Of a stretch of 64,000 bases of DNA, positions 20,059 through 29,282 are shown piece by piece. How positions within the stretch are numbered: the first letter of the stretch is position 1; every line of letters starts with the position of its first letter. The notes under the pieces were generated by a model that saw only the letters and a program-made list of their open reading frames with translations, ran no database searches and was not told the origin of the DNA. The stretch is taken from NCBI GenBank assembly GCA_004519485.1, contig CP038108.1, positions 434,001-498,000 on the forward strand, in the 5' to 3' direction. A program made the position numbers and the translations under genes. This DNA is from Nannochloropsis oceanica (lineage: Eukaryota; Sar; Eustigmatophyceae; Eustigmatales; Monodopsidaceae).

Positions 20059-22953
20059 TCAGTCGCGCCAAATCGCCCCCGTATTCTTGGCAATGAAAGC
20101 CATCACATCACTCTGCTCCTCAATCACCTTCGACGTCGGCTTTCCCGCCCCATGACCCGCTTTGGTATCAATCCGAATCACCAATGGCCGGGTCTGGGCC
20201 AGATTCTCGCCATGTGCATGTTGCAACGCCGCAATATACTTGTAACTATGCAAGGGAACTACACGGTCATCATGGTCCCCCGTCGTAATCAACGTCGCGG
20301 GATAGGTCACCCCCTCCTTGGTATTGACGTTGTGAACGGGCGAGTACTCCAGCAAATACTGGAACTCCCCCTTGTCCTCATCCGCATTGCCGTAGTCCGA
20401 GCACCAGGCATAACCAATCGTAAACTTGTATGGGGAGAAGCGGAGAGGGAGGAAGAGAAGGGAAAAAATTGTGAAATATGTGAAAAAAAGAGTGCACAAA
20501 GACCGAGGTTTTCCTCTGCTCCCTCCTTTTCTGCCCTTCCCCCTTACCTTATGAAACCGCAACATGTCCAAAACCCCCACCTGCGCCACCGCGGCCCCAA
20601 ACAGGTCTGGCCTCTGGTTTATGCACGCCGCCACCAACAAGCCCCCATTCGAACCCCCATTGATGGCAATCTGCCGCGGAGTTGACAAGCCTTCCTTTAC
20701 CAAAAACTCAGCCGCCCCGATGAAGTCATCAAAGACGTTTTGCTTCCTCTCCTTCGTCCCGGCGTTATGCCATTTTTCCCCGTACTCCCCTCCGCCCCTG
20801 ATGTTCGCAATCGCCACCATTCCTCCATAATGACGAATAAACAACAATCTGGACAGACTGAACGACGGACGAATCGAGATATTGAACCCTCCGTACCCAT
20901 ACAAGAACGTTGGTCGTTCCTTCTTCCCTCCTCCCTCCCCTCCCTCCTCTCCATCCCCTGCTGCTGCTGCTGCTGCGGCGGCGCGTCGCACCAAAAACAT
21001 AGGAACTTTAGTCCCATCTTTGCTAGGGTAGAAAACCTGCTCCGTTGCATACTCCTCGGGGTTTAACCCAGGAATGACCGCCCGGAACAAGAGTGTACGC
21101 GGGATCTCCACCTGCGACAACAAGCCCACAGCCACAGGCATCCTCGTCGTTGTCTTACTGTTACTGCTGCTCATCGCGGTCTTGCTGTTGCTCTTCCCGC
21201 CTTTCCCTCCCTTCCCCCCCCTTTTCTTCCCCCCCTTCACCTTCTCTGTCCCCGCCCCGGGACCGGCCCCTGTTGTCTTGTCCGGCGATACGGGAGGAGT
21301 TGATTCCTCCGCAGTCCCAGCCGCAGCAGCAGCAGCAGCAGCAGCAGCATCAGCAGCTGGCAAGCGGATCTCGGCCCGGTACACCGTACCTGGGTCATTG
21401 AAGCTGCTGTACTTGTAGAAAAATTCATCGGTCTCCTTCCGCGCGCACAAACTGTCCAACGTACCCTTCCCAGGCAGCGGCACCTTCACCCTTGCCAGCT
21501 TTCCACCCTTTTCTCCATCATTCCCTCCCTCTAGCAGACACAACTCAAGCTCATCCACTACGTCCCTCAGATAGGACAGGAGCAAGAATTTTCCGGCCAC
21601 TGGCTGAGCCCCATTTAGCACCCCCCCTTTCCCGTCCTCAGGAACGACGTCCACAAACCTCACCTCCTTTTGCAAGGCCTCCAGGTCTTCTTCAAGCTTA
21701 TTCCCGGGAGGGGGGAGGATGGCCTTCACCACTTTGTAATTCCCGGCGCCGCCCCGGTTGGTTCGGAAGTAGAAGGTCCGGCCTTCATTGGTGATGTAAT
21801 CGTATTTGCACTTCAAGTCATCCACGAGCTTCACGCACTTCCCAATCGTCCCCATGTCCTTCCCATCAAAATGTGTCAAGTCAAAGTAATACAACCGATT
21901 GACCGGGTCACAATTATCACTGCTCGTCAAGAGCAACGTCTGCCCGTCATCCGACACCTCCACCCCATACATCCACTTCGGGTGCTCCGCGTCTTCCCAA
22001 AACACACTATCTTCCTTCTCGTCCGTGCCCAACCGATGATGGTACACCTTCTGGCTCGCCGCTGACTCTGTCTCGGTCCCGGCGCCATCTTCTTTTCCAT
22101 TACTACTCGGCGGAGGGTATTTATTGTAAAAAAAACTTTTTCCATCCTTCAGCCAGGCCACACTCGTGAACTTGCACCAGTGCACCTCGTCTTTCAAGAG
22201 TTCCCCCGTGGAAATATCCATTACATAAATAGTCTGCCAGTCTGAGCCGCTCAACGAGATCAGGTATGCGAGGGTGTTCCCATCCTCTGTTACGTACACA
22301 GACGATAATGCCGCCGTCCCGTCCTCCCGCAAGGTATTCGGATCAATCAACACCCGCGGGGGCGACGTCAGGGAGTCTTGCGTGTACAACACAGATTGGT
22401 TCTGCAAGCCCGTCTTCTTATAGAAAAAGTAACGGCTGCCCTTCTGCCAGACACAGGAAAATTTGTCGTAGTGAAAGAGCTCGTTCATCCGCGTTTGAAA
22501 CTTGAGCTTGTCGTCTTGCAGACATGCCTTGAAATAAGCGTCCGTCGCCTTGTTTTGCGATCCCACCCATCTCTGTACGTCCTTAGAGTCGGGATCTTCC
22601 AGCCATCGGTAGGGGTCTGGTACGGCCACCCCATGCAAGGTGTCGACAACAGGGCCTCGCGTGGTGGTAGGATAACGAAGCTTGCCCGTCGCCGGGTCAT
22701 AGAAGCCCCCACCGCCGCCACCCCCGCTTTGGTTCCCCAGGCCGAGCATACGGAGGAATGCGCACAATGCACTGCTGCTGGACTTGATGTCGCGCTTGCT
22801 GCGGCTGCGGAGGAAGAAGTAGACATGCGAGGCCAAGAAAGCCGTGCCCAGCACGCCGGTGGCAACGATGAAGGCATCTTTGCTTGCAGAATGGGGCCCG
22901 CCCGCGCCGCCGCGCTTCGCCAGCGACGAAGACGAGAGAAGGTGAGGTGCCAT
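20059..22953 (-). CDS. PREP: Prolyl oligopeptidase (S9A) with N-terminal membrane anchor
   Basis: Two exons, 20548-22953 and 20059-20424, with an intron at 20425-20547 (GTAAGG...ACAAG), give 923 residues; the intron is 123 bases and has no in-frame stop. The beta-propeller begins near residue 90 (PYRWLED). The catalytic triad is visible: Ser in NGGSNGGLLV, Asp in TTGDHDDRVVPLHS, His in KAGHGAGKP. YGYGGFNISI and GEYGEKWHNAG are family signatures. Unlike the usual soluble enzyme of about 710 residues, this one has a single hydrophobic segment near residues 26-48 (AFIVATGVLGTAFLASHVYFF) followed by RSRSKR, so a membrane anchor is likely. Two low-complexity inserts (Ala/Gly/Lys-rich and an Ala run) lengthen it. 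Reaction: cleavage of short peptides after proline. Confidence 0.94.
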   Translation of the reverse strand: MAPHLLSSSSLAKRGGAGGPHSASKDAFIVATGVLGTAFLASHVYFFLRSRSKRDIKSSSSALCAFLRMLGLGNQSGGGGGGGFYDPATGKLRYPTTTRGPVVDTLHGVAVPDPYRWLEDPDSKDVQRWVGSQNKATDAYFKACLQDDKLKFQTRMNELFHYDKFSCVWQKGSRYFFYKKTGLQNQSVLYTQDSLTSPPRVLIDPNTLREDGTAALSSVYVTEDGNTLAYLISLSGSDWQTIYVMDISTGELLKDEVHWCKFTSVAWLKDGKSFFYNKYPPPSSNGKEDGAGTETESAASQKVYHHRLGTDEKEDSVFWEDAEHPKWMYGVEVSDDGQTLLLTSSDNCDPVNRLYYFDLTHFDGKDMGTIGKCVKLVDDLKCKYDYITNEGRTFYFRTNRGGAGNYKVVKAILPPPGNKLEEDLEALQKEVRFVDVVPEDGKGGVLNGAQPVAGKFLLLSYLRDVVDELELCLLEGGNDGEKGGKLARVKVPLPGKGTLDSLCARKETDEFFYKYSSFNDPGTVYRAEIRLPAADAAAAAAAAAAGTAEESTPPVSPDKTTGAGPGAGTEKVKGGKKRGGKGGKGGKSNSKTAMSSSNSKTTTRMPVAVGLLSQVEIPRTLLFRAVIPGLNPEEYATEQVFYPSKDGTKVPMFLVRRAAAAAAAAGDGEEGGEGGGKKERPTFLYGYGGFNISIRPSFSLSRLLFIRHYGGMVAIANIRGGGEYGEKWHNAGTKERKQNVFDDFIGAAEFLVKEGLSTPRQIAINGGSNGGLLVAACINQRPDLFGAAVAQVGVLDMLRFHKVRGKGRKGGSRGKPRSLCTLFFTYFTIFSLLFLPLRFSPYKFTIGYAWCSDYGNADEDKGEFQYLLEYSPVHNVNTKEGVTYPATLITTGDHDDRVVPLHSYKYIAALQHAHGENLAQTRPLVIRIDTKAGHGAGKPTSKVIEEQSDVMAFIAKNTGAIWRD

Positions 22954-23313
22954 TTATGTTTGCTATGATGTGTGCGGTATGGGTGTATTGTGAGGATGGT
23001 GTCCTTGAGTGTTCTTCGACTTTCGCTCTGCAGTACAACTTGGCGACTCTTCCTCTTCGCCCCATGGCGATGAGACTCTCGGACGGGGCAAGAGGTCTGA
23101 AATTTTGCCTTCCGATGTTGACCACAGTGACTATGCCTGCTTTTCCAAGGTCACGATGCCTTAGGTCCTGCCTGCTGCTGACTTGCCCCCTGCACCACCA
23201 TGTTAACAGATTTCACATTAATCTGCTATCAGCGCCTCAACCAAACCAGTCCTCATCCACCCCTCAAGCTACACGTCATCGCCAACCCCGGGCTTGCATC
23301 AGCCTAATTTGCC
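22954..23313. promoter_or_regulatory. Divergent region between prolyl oligopeptidase and COQ7
   Basis: Only 360 bases separate the two ATG codons, so the pair probably shares a bidirectional promoter. I can name no specific element. Confidence 0.5.
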
Positions 23314-24559
23314 ATGGCCCTGCCCCATGCGCTGTCTGTTTTCCAAAGAGGGATGGAAAGTCAAGCGATAAGACGCCACTACATGGTCATCGTGCTTGGC
23401 GGCACCGACAACCGAATGCCTCCTCGTCTCAGCCCGAGGCATCTCATGACGGAGCCGGCCCGTGTTCGGCCCAGCAGCCTCACTACCACCGCAGCAACAC
23501 GCATCATGAGCGCCAAGTTCGCTGACGCCAGTCACGCCTCTTCCCTCCATGCCCTTGTCATTCACGCACCACGTTCCTGCTTCTCCACCAGCACCAGCAC
23601 CAGTACCAGCACAAGTACCACCGTCCCCTCAAACCCAACCCTTACTCCCCACGCGCCGCCCGTATTTGATTGGGTCGCTTTGGACGAAGAGAAAAAGATT
23701 TGGAGCGATTATGACAATAATTATGAGGCTGCGCTTGTGCAAGACCTGAGGAGTAACCATGCGGGTGAGACAGGTGCGGTCTGGATCTATGCTGGTGCCA
23801 AGGTATGTATCTTACACATGAGAGAAGACAGTATCACTTTTTTACGGAGGGAATGAAGCCAATTTGCGTGCCTATTTTTTGCATTCTCTTTATTTTCCTT
23901 TTTCTCTAATCCATAAACATTCTCTCTCTCTTTCTTTCTCACGCACGACCCACCCACCCACATAGGCTGCTATGAAATTAGGTTCTCCCTCTCGCTTCTC
24001 TCCGGGGGCCCGCGCCTTCGTGGCCGAGCACTACGCCACCGAAGCTGAGCACCTTGCACATTTCGACCGTCTGCTGGACATGCAAATGAAATCAAAGTTA
24101 CTACCTCTCTGGAGAGTTAGTGGATGGTGTCTGGGATTTTTTCCCACGCTGGTAGGAGGGGAGCCAGCCCTCTTTCTGACGGTTGAAGCAGTGGAAACCT
24201 TTGTGGAGGAGCATTACATGGTATCAAAGGAGGGAGGAAGGGGCAGAGGGAGGGAAACGTCACATGAATGCTGCCCATACTGATTGTTGTTCCCTCCTTT
24301 TCCTTCGTTTAAAAAAAAACACATCTATCTATAGGAGCAAATCTTTCCCTTGGAATGCAGCGGTCGATACCCAGAGCTTTTGAAATTATTGAGGCATTGC
24401 TGTGAGGAGGAGGTGCATCACAAGGAGGACGCAGCGGCAAGGTGGATTTCAGGGGGAGGGGGAGGAAAGGGGGGAGCAAGGCCCTGGTATGTACGAGTTT
24501 GGGCGAAACTGGTTGGGTGGGGGAGTAAGGGCGCGGTGGCGGTGTGTAAAAGAATATGA
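23314..24559 (+). CDS. COQ7: Demethoxyubiquinone hydroxylase COQ7 (di-iron)
   Basis: Three exons: 23314-23802, 23966-24220 and 24335-24559 (donors GTATGT and GTATCA, acceptors CATAG and TATAG; all phase 0), giving 322 residues, or 258 if translation starts at the later ATG at 23506. The chosen ATG has a good context (GCCATGG). The N-terminus is Arg/Ser/Thr-rich and includes an (ST)n run encoded by an AGCACC repeat, consistent with a mitochondrial presequence. The core begins LRSNHAGETGAVWIYAGAK, and the di-iron ligands of the COQ7 family can be followed: Glu in HAGET, E-x-x-H in TEAEHLAHF, Glu in VEEHY, and E-x-x-H in EEEVHHKEDA. Role: hydroxylation of demethoxyubiquinone on the inner face of the inner mitochondrial membrane. 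The C-terminus (GWGSKGAVAVCKRI) is typical. A Gly-rich insert sits just before it. Confidence 0.94.
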
Positions 24560-24987
24560 ATATCTAGGCCAATAGATGGGCGGGTAAATTGAGCATGTGG
24601 CAGCGTGGTAGAGATTGGCTGATTGTAGAAAGATACGAAAGAATGAATCACGGTGTGACAAATTGAAAATTCAATATACGATTGCATTGAATGCGCTGAT
24701 TTGTTTCGTGTCATGTTCTTACTGCCTTGGTTCTTTCCTTCTTGCCTTTCGTTTGTTCCTCTACCTAACCTCAAGCAGCCTCTTGTCTTACTATTTACTT
24801 TGTTTTGACTTCCCCTTTTCCCTCTTTCTCCCTACCCTTCCATTTGTCTTCTCCCCATCACTGGATAACTCGCATCAATTCCCCGAAAAGGCAAACATCT
24901 GCAGCCCAGACATTCCGATCCCCTGAACCTTGTACAGGCCTCCCTTCCCTCGGTCCCTTCCCCTCTCTCCTCTCTCCCTCCCCCTCC
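24560..24987. other. Convergent 3' region, COQ7 / RFC3
   Basis: About 0.43 kb between two 3' ends, pyrimidine-rich on the plus strand in its second half. No feature recognised. Confidence 0.4.
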
Positions 24988-26061
24988 CTAAAACCCGAAC
25001 ATGTTGATGACAAAGGCCTTATACAGGGCCATAAACTTGGCCACGAAGGCTTCCAAGTGGAAAATCTCCTTGCTCCCCACCTGAACCCGGTGCTCATAGA
25101 ACGCTGCCCAATACACCACCTCATGCTTCAACTGATCATCCAGCTTCGGCAACAACTCCCTCAACAACGTCTTCAAAATCACATCCGATGGGATGCAATT
25201 CGTCAGCAACTCGTATAGCATATCCCTCGCCAAGACCAACCGGGGGGGGCTCTGCTCCTCGATCAGCATCGTAGCAAGCTTGCCAATGTATTCTTCCCAA
25301 TCGGCCACCTTTACCTCCTGGTCAGCCGTGAACGGATGTTGTTGCACCCGGCACGCCTCAAGCATCAAAAGGGCCCGGCGGAGGTTGCGGTCTGAGTGCT
25401 GAGCAACGCGCATGGCAAGTTCTTCGGGAAGGGTTCCACAAGCCTCTTTTTTGGAGATTTTGTTCAGAATCGTGCAGATAATCTCATGGGAAGGCGCCGG
25501 TACCCGAACGCCCAGGCAACGAGAACGCACAGGTTCGATGACACGCGAGGCGCTGTTGCAGCACAATATCAAGCGGCACGCTGCTGTGTATTTTTCCATT
25601 GTCCGACGCAACGCCGCTTGGGCCTGACGACTCAGCCTGTCCACCTCCGTCAACACAACCACCTTGAAAGCTCGTCCTCCTGCCAATCCTAAGGCCGCCG
25701 TGGGGTTATAGGACTGGGCGATCTCCTTGATCACTTCTTGGACCACAAACCGGTCACCGGACCCTGCTTCGGCGGCATTGATCTCTTGGTGATATGCCGA
25801 GGCCAGAATGGTTAGCTCAATCGTGCGTTTGGTGGGGGTCTTGAACGTCTTGTGCTCCAGCCTGGTCTTCTCCACGCCGGCGCCGTAAATCTCCCGAAGC
25901 AAAGCCATGATGCGTGTCTTTTTGCCGGCACCGGGGGGGCCGTAGAAGAGCAGGTGGGGTATTTCACCGTCCTTGGAGAGGGCTTGCAAGCGCTGGGTCA
26001 GGTCATCGTGGTAATCCAGTTTGGCCAGGGTCATCGGCCGGTGCTTGTCCACCCACAACAT
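24988..26061 (-). CDS. RFC3: Replication factor C subunit 3 (RFC3/RFC38)
   Basis: A single-exon gene of 357 residues, close to the usual length. It opens with LWVDKHRP and has Walker A GPPGAGKKTR, the Lys-Lys form characteristic of RFC3; TEVDRLSRQAQAALRRTMEKY in the Walker B/sensor region; and the SRC motif in EPVRSRCLGVRVP. The C-terminal half matches the clamp-loader collar. Role: part of the RFC complex that loads PCNA on primed DNA in the nucleus. The ATG and first 17 codons, together with the proximal 5' flank, lie inside one arm of a perfect inverted repeat whose other arm is at 26451-26548. Confidence 0.96.
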   Translation of the reverse strand: MLWVDKHRPMTLAKLDYHDDLTQRLQALSKDGEIPHLLFYGPPGAGKKTRIMALLREIYGAGVEKTRLEHKTFKTPTKRTIELTILASAYHQEINAAEAGSGDRFVVQEVIKEIAQSYNPTAALGLAGGRAFKVVVLTEVDRLSRQAQAALRRTMEKYTAACRLILCCNSASRVIEPVRSRCLGVRVPAPSHEIICTILNKISKKEACGTLPEELAMRVAQHSDRNLRRALLMLEACRVQQHPFTADQEVKVADWEEYIGKLATMLIEEQSPPRLVLARDMLYELLTNCIPSDVILKTLLRELLPKLDDQLKHEVVYWAAFYEHRVQVGSKEIFHLEAFVAKFMALYKAFVINMFGF

Positions 26062-26108
26062 AGTGAGGATGCAGCTGTGATGGGGAACGCGTAGGAGGGA
26101 GTGCTAGC
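26011..26108 (-). repeat. Left arm of a 98-bp perfect inverted repeat (authentic RFC3 5' end)
   Basis: Base-for-base reverse complement of 26451-26548, covering about 47 bases of RFC3 leader and the first 17 codons. Weaker similarity continues for some 20-25 bases outward on the leader side. The spacer between the arms is 342 bases. Confidence 0.95.
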
Positions 26109-26450
26109 GGGCTGTATTTTGTGTGTGGGAGTGTAGGAGGGCGGTGAGCGTGTACAGAAGGAGGCAAAGAAGCATCATCGCCGGTATTGATTTGGAGAAG
26201 CTTTGGCAAAGTGGTGCGTTTCACCCATGCAAAATCTGCCGTGCCTGTCTGATCGTAAAGAGCAAAGGGAGGCTTGACTTGAGACCGTGCTAAGAGCGTG
26301 TACATGTGTGGGGTGCGTCGCATCGCACAGCGTAAAAGGAATGCGCGCGCAACAGCCGAATCAATGCTGTCTCGAGATGTCAGAGAAGCCTCACGACGCT
26401 TACCATCAAGTGACTTTAAAATATAGCCTCTCACACACAAACTACAGCTA

Positions 26451-26548
26451 GCTAGCACTCCCTCCTACGCGTTCCCCATCACAGCTGCATCCTCACTATG
26501 TTGTGGGTGGACAAGCACCGGCCGATGACCCTGGCCAAACTGGATTAC
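26451..26548 (+). repeat. Right arm of the inverted repeat: orphan RFC3 5' end
   Basis: Carries the RFC3 start codon and 17 codons (MLWVDKHRPMTLAKLDY) on the plus strand, then runs into unrelated sequence. The frame stays open only to 26707 with no AAA+ homology after the match, so it cannot encode a clamp-loader subunit. It could still carry a duplicated transcription start. Confidence 0.95.
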
Positions 26549-27116
26549 AGAGTAGACTTCTCCCCCCGGCCCCCCCCCCCCATCCCCCCCGACAAAAAAT
26601 TGATACCCAAGAAGCATGCATTCTTGTGGCAAAGTGTAATTGGTTTCAGTCTCGGTCAGCTTCTCGTTGTCATTCACTTCCTTTGTCTTTGGTTTTGTTT
26701 CGGATGAAGTTTTGTTCTAATTGCTGTTATCCTACTTTCGTGCTACTTTATACACCCTCAGTGCCACTGGGGCAGAGAATTATAATTTCTTCGTTTTCTT
26801 CCCCCAAGTGGGCTAGTGCAGCACACTTACCTTCTCTCTTTCTTTCTACCCTTTTTACACTTAATATGCTCACCATCTTTCGCAATCTTTACCTCCTTGT
26901 CGATCAGCCTTCTTGCACGCTGCTGGCAAAGGACTGCTGTGGTCTTTGTTTGATTATCCTATCCTCCGTCTCATCTCCTCATGACTTTATCTTGCAGCCA
27001 GTCATTCCCTCCCCATCCCTCGCTCATACTTCAGTAATCCCCCCAGGGTTTTTTCCCTGTCTCCTCGTCCTTTATTTCTATGCACACTGAGACATCACTG
27101 GAAAATCCTTCCTAGT
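26549..27116. other. Intergenic region downstream of the RFC3 duplication
   Basis: Pyrimidine-rich spacer leading to the 3' end of the CDK gene, with a C run near 26569-26590. No gene recognised. Confidence 0.4.
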
Positions 27117-27157
27117 CTAAAATCTGCCTCCCATTTCACCCATCGAGCCTGGTGGTA

Positions 27158-27188
<31 letters not shown>

Positions 27189-28553
27189 GTGGTGGTTTAG
27201 GTGTGGTGGTGGCGCCGTGGAAATAGGCATGCCAAGTGATGGATGCTGATGATGGTGGCTGTGGTGAGATTGATGTTGTGCTTGGGCGCCATAAATGTGC
27301 GCATTCATCATTGGCTGCAGTTGGATTTGCTGCTGGATCTGCTGTTGCTGCTGTTGTTGATGATGGTGGTGATGATGGTGATTATGGAACTGCTGCTGCT
27401 GATGATGGAACTGCTGATGATGATGGTGGACCCCCCCCCCTCCTCCTCCTTCTTCTCCCCCCCTTCCACCAACCCCCATTCCCTGCTGTATATGCACATG
27501 GCCATGCGCATGGATCTCCCCAAAGAAGGCATGGGCCAAGGCATCTCTCGCTGATATCCTCTTCGACGGGTCAAATGTCAACATCTTACTGATCAAATCG
27601 ATCCCCAACGGCGGTAACGTCGGCACTAAACTCGCCCAGGACTCCAGGGATTGATAACGTGGAAATTGTGCTTTGACTTTTTGAAATTCCGGCAGCTCCA
27701 CTATACCAGGGTAGACGGCCTCGGTGGGCGTGCCAAGGGCGCGAAAAATTCTATTGCAAGACGGGGAGGGGAAAGGAACAAAAAAATGAGGAATAGGAAT
27801 TCGTGTGTGGGAATCAGATCTGCAAGACCCGAGAATATCTTCAAGAGATGGTGGATCACCGTCGGCAAATGCTCCTTTCCTCCCTTCCTCCCTCCCTCCT
27901 TTCCTCCCTCCTCACCTATCCAATTGATCACTCTCCGAGGCCCCCGCAAACAATGGCCGTCCGTTAGCCATCTCAGCAAAAATGCAGCCAATCGACCAGA
28001 TATCCACCGGAGTGCTGTATTTCCTAGAGCCCATCAACACGTCGGGGGCACGGTACCAGAGCGTCACCACCTCGTGGGTGTAGCTTCGGACAGGGATGCC
28101 GAACGCACGAGCCAAGCCAAAATCAGCCAGCTTTAATTCACCGTCGCGATTGATGAGAAGATTTTGAGGTTTCAAATCCCGATGGAGCACGCGGTGGTCG
28201 TGGCAGTAGGCGACGCCGTGGAGGAGCTGGTAGAGGAAGGACTGAAGGACGGCGAGCTCGAGGCCATTGTCGCATATGTCTAGGTATTTTTTCAGGTCTT
28301 GGTCGAGAAATTCGAATACCAATGTAAGCTTGCGCTCTGTGTGAACTACGTCGTATAAGCGTACGATATTGGGGTGTTGTAGCTCTTTGAGCAGGGAAAT
28401 CTCCCGGATGGCCGTGGAAGGAATGCCTTCGTCTTCGGCTTCCAGGCGGATCTTTTTCAAAGCGACGACCTCATTGGTCACCCGGTCCTTGGCCTTGTAC
28501 ACCACCCCGTATGTGCCTTCCCCTATCTTTTCCAATTTCTGGTACCGCTCCAT
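27117..28553 (-). CDS. CDKA: Cyclin-dependent kinase of the CDKA/CDK1 (PSTAIRE) type with His/Gln-rich tail
   Basis: Two exons, 27916-28553 and 27117-27750 (intron 27751-27915, donor GTGAGG, acceptor AATAG), give 423 residues. The kinase domain is complete: [12 protein letters not shown] with the inhibitory Thr/Tyr pair, VALKKIRL, canonical PSTAIRE helix, [19 protein letters not shown], and activation-loop Thr in [15 protein letters not shown]. Exon 2 supplies ALGTPTE, the C-lobe and [20 protein letters not shown]1/CDKA proteins normally stop soon after this point at about 294-300 residues; here about 135 further residues follow, made of Gly, His and Gln runs ([14 protein letters not shown] and similar). 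Role: cyclin-dependent control of cell-cycle entry. The tail is an oddity of this lineage, and its length is probably variable. Confidence 0.95.
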
Positions 28554-29282
28554 TGAGGCGTGTCAGGGGTGTTTGCTGCCGAGGCTCTTGTCCAGGCCGA
28601 GAGGAGGGGATGATTTGTAATGATAGTCGTAAGGTTGATTTTGTGGAACTGTGTCTAGAATAGCACGTGAGGATGGCGAGGTGAACCTTCTTTTTAATTG
28701 GTGAAGTATTAGCGCTCGGTTGCGGAGGCGGATGTGTGTGACTGGAGGAAGAGCGGGCGTCACCGGGCAAGGAAGAATCGACGAGGACCGGCGACCCGGA
28801 ATCCAACCAGGGGCCTGTGTGTGTGGTTGTGGAAGATGAGGGTGCTAGATCGAGACCATGATACAGCAAGCCATCCCACGATCATGAAAAATGTTCAAAC
28901 CCATCATAACATGTCTACTTGAGGACGCCGTCAATTGTCCTTGGAGGCAAACGCATCCCAGCTGGACAGGAAGCCGAGGAGATGATGAGAGCAAACTTGC
29001 ATGGATAAGAGGGGAGGTCGACGCGGCAATGGCGACCACTTCGCCGCGTCATACGACCCCGTCCAAATGCCCTAGTGCACACAGTAGCACTGAACAAGTG
29101 CAATAAACATAGTGCCCTGATGTTCTTTTACGTAATGGGCTTGAGAAACTCTACCGTGTCCTATTAGTGGCGGACGCAACACACCAAAAGCTTGTTCGAG
29201 GCGATCTTCTGTCTTTTTGTTCTATAACCCGCCGCCCCTTCCCATGCCCCGTTCACGCACACACTACGCTACAGGTGAAACC
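28554..29282. promoter_or_regulatory. Divergent region between the CDK and IDI-SQS
   Basis: Head-to-head spacer of 0.73 kb. No recognisable element. The short frames within it have no family resemblance. Confidence 0.45.

Noticed and set aside
26003-26458. 151-residue minus-strand frame across the RFC3 inverted repeat
   Set aside because: Overlaps the RFC3 start in another frame and has no homology; an effect of the repeat.
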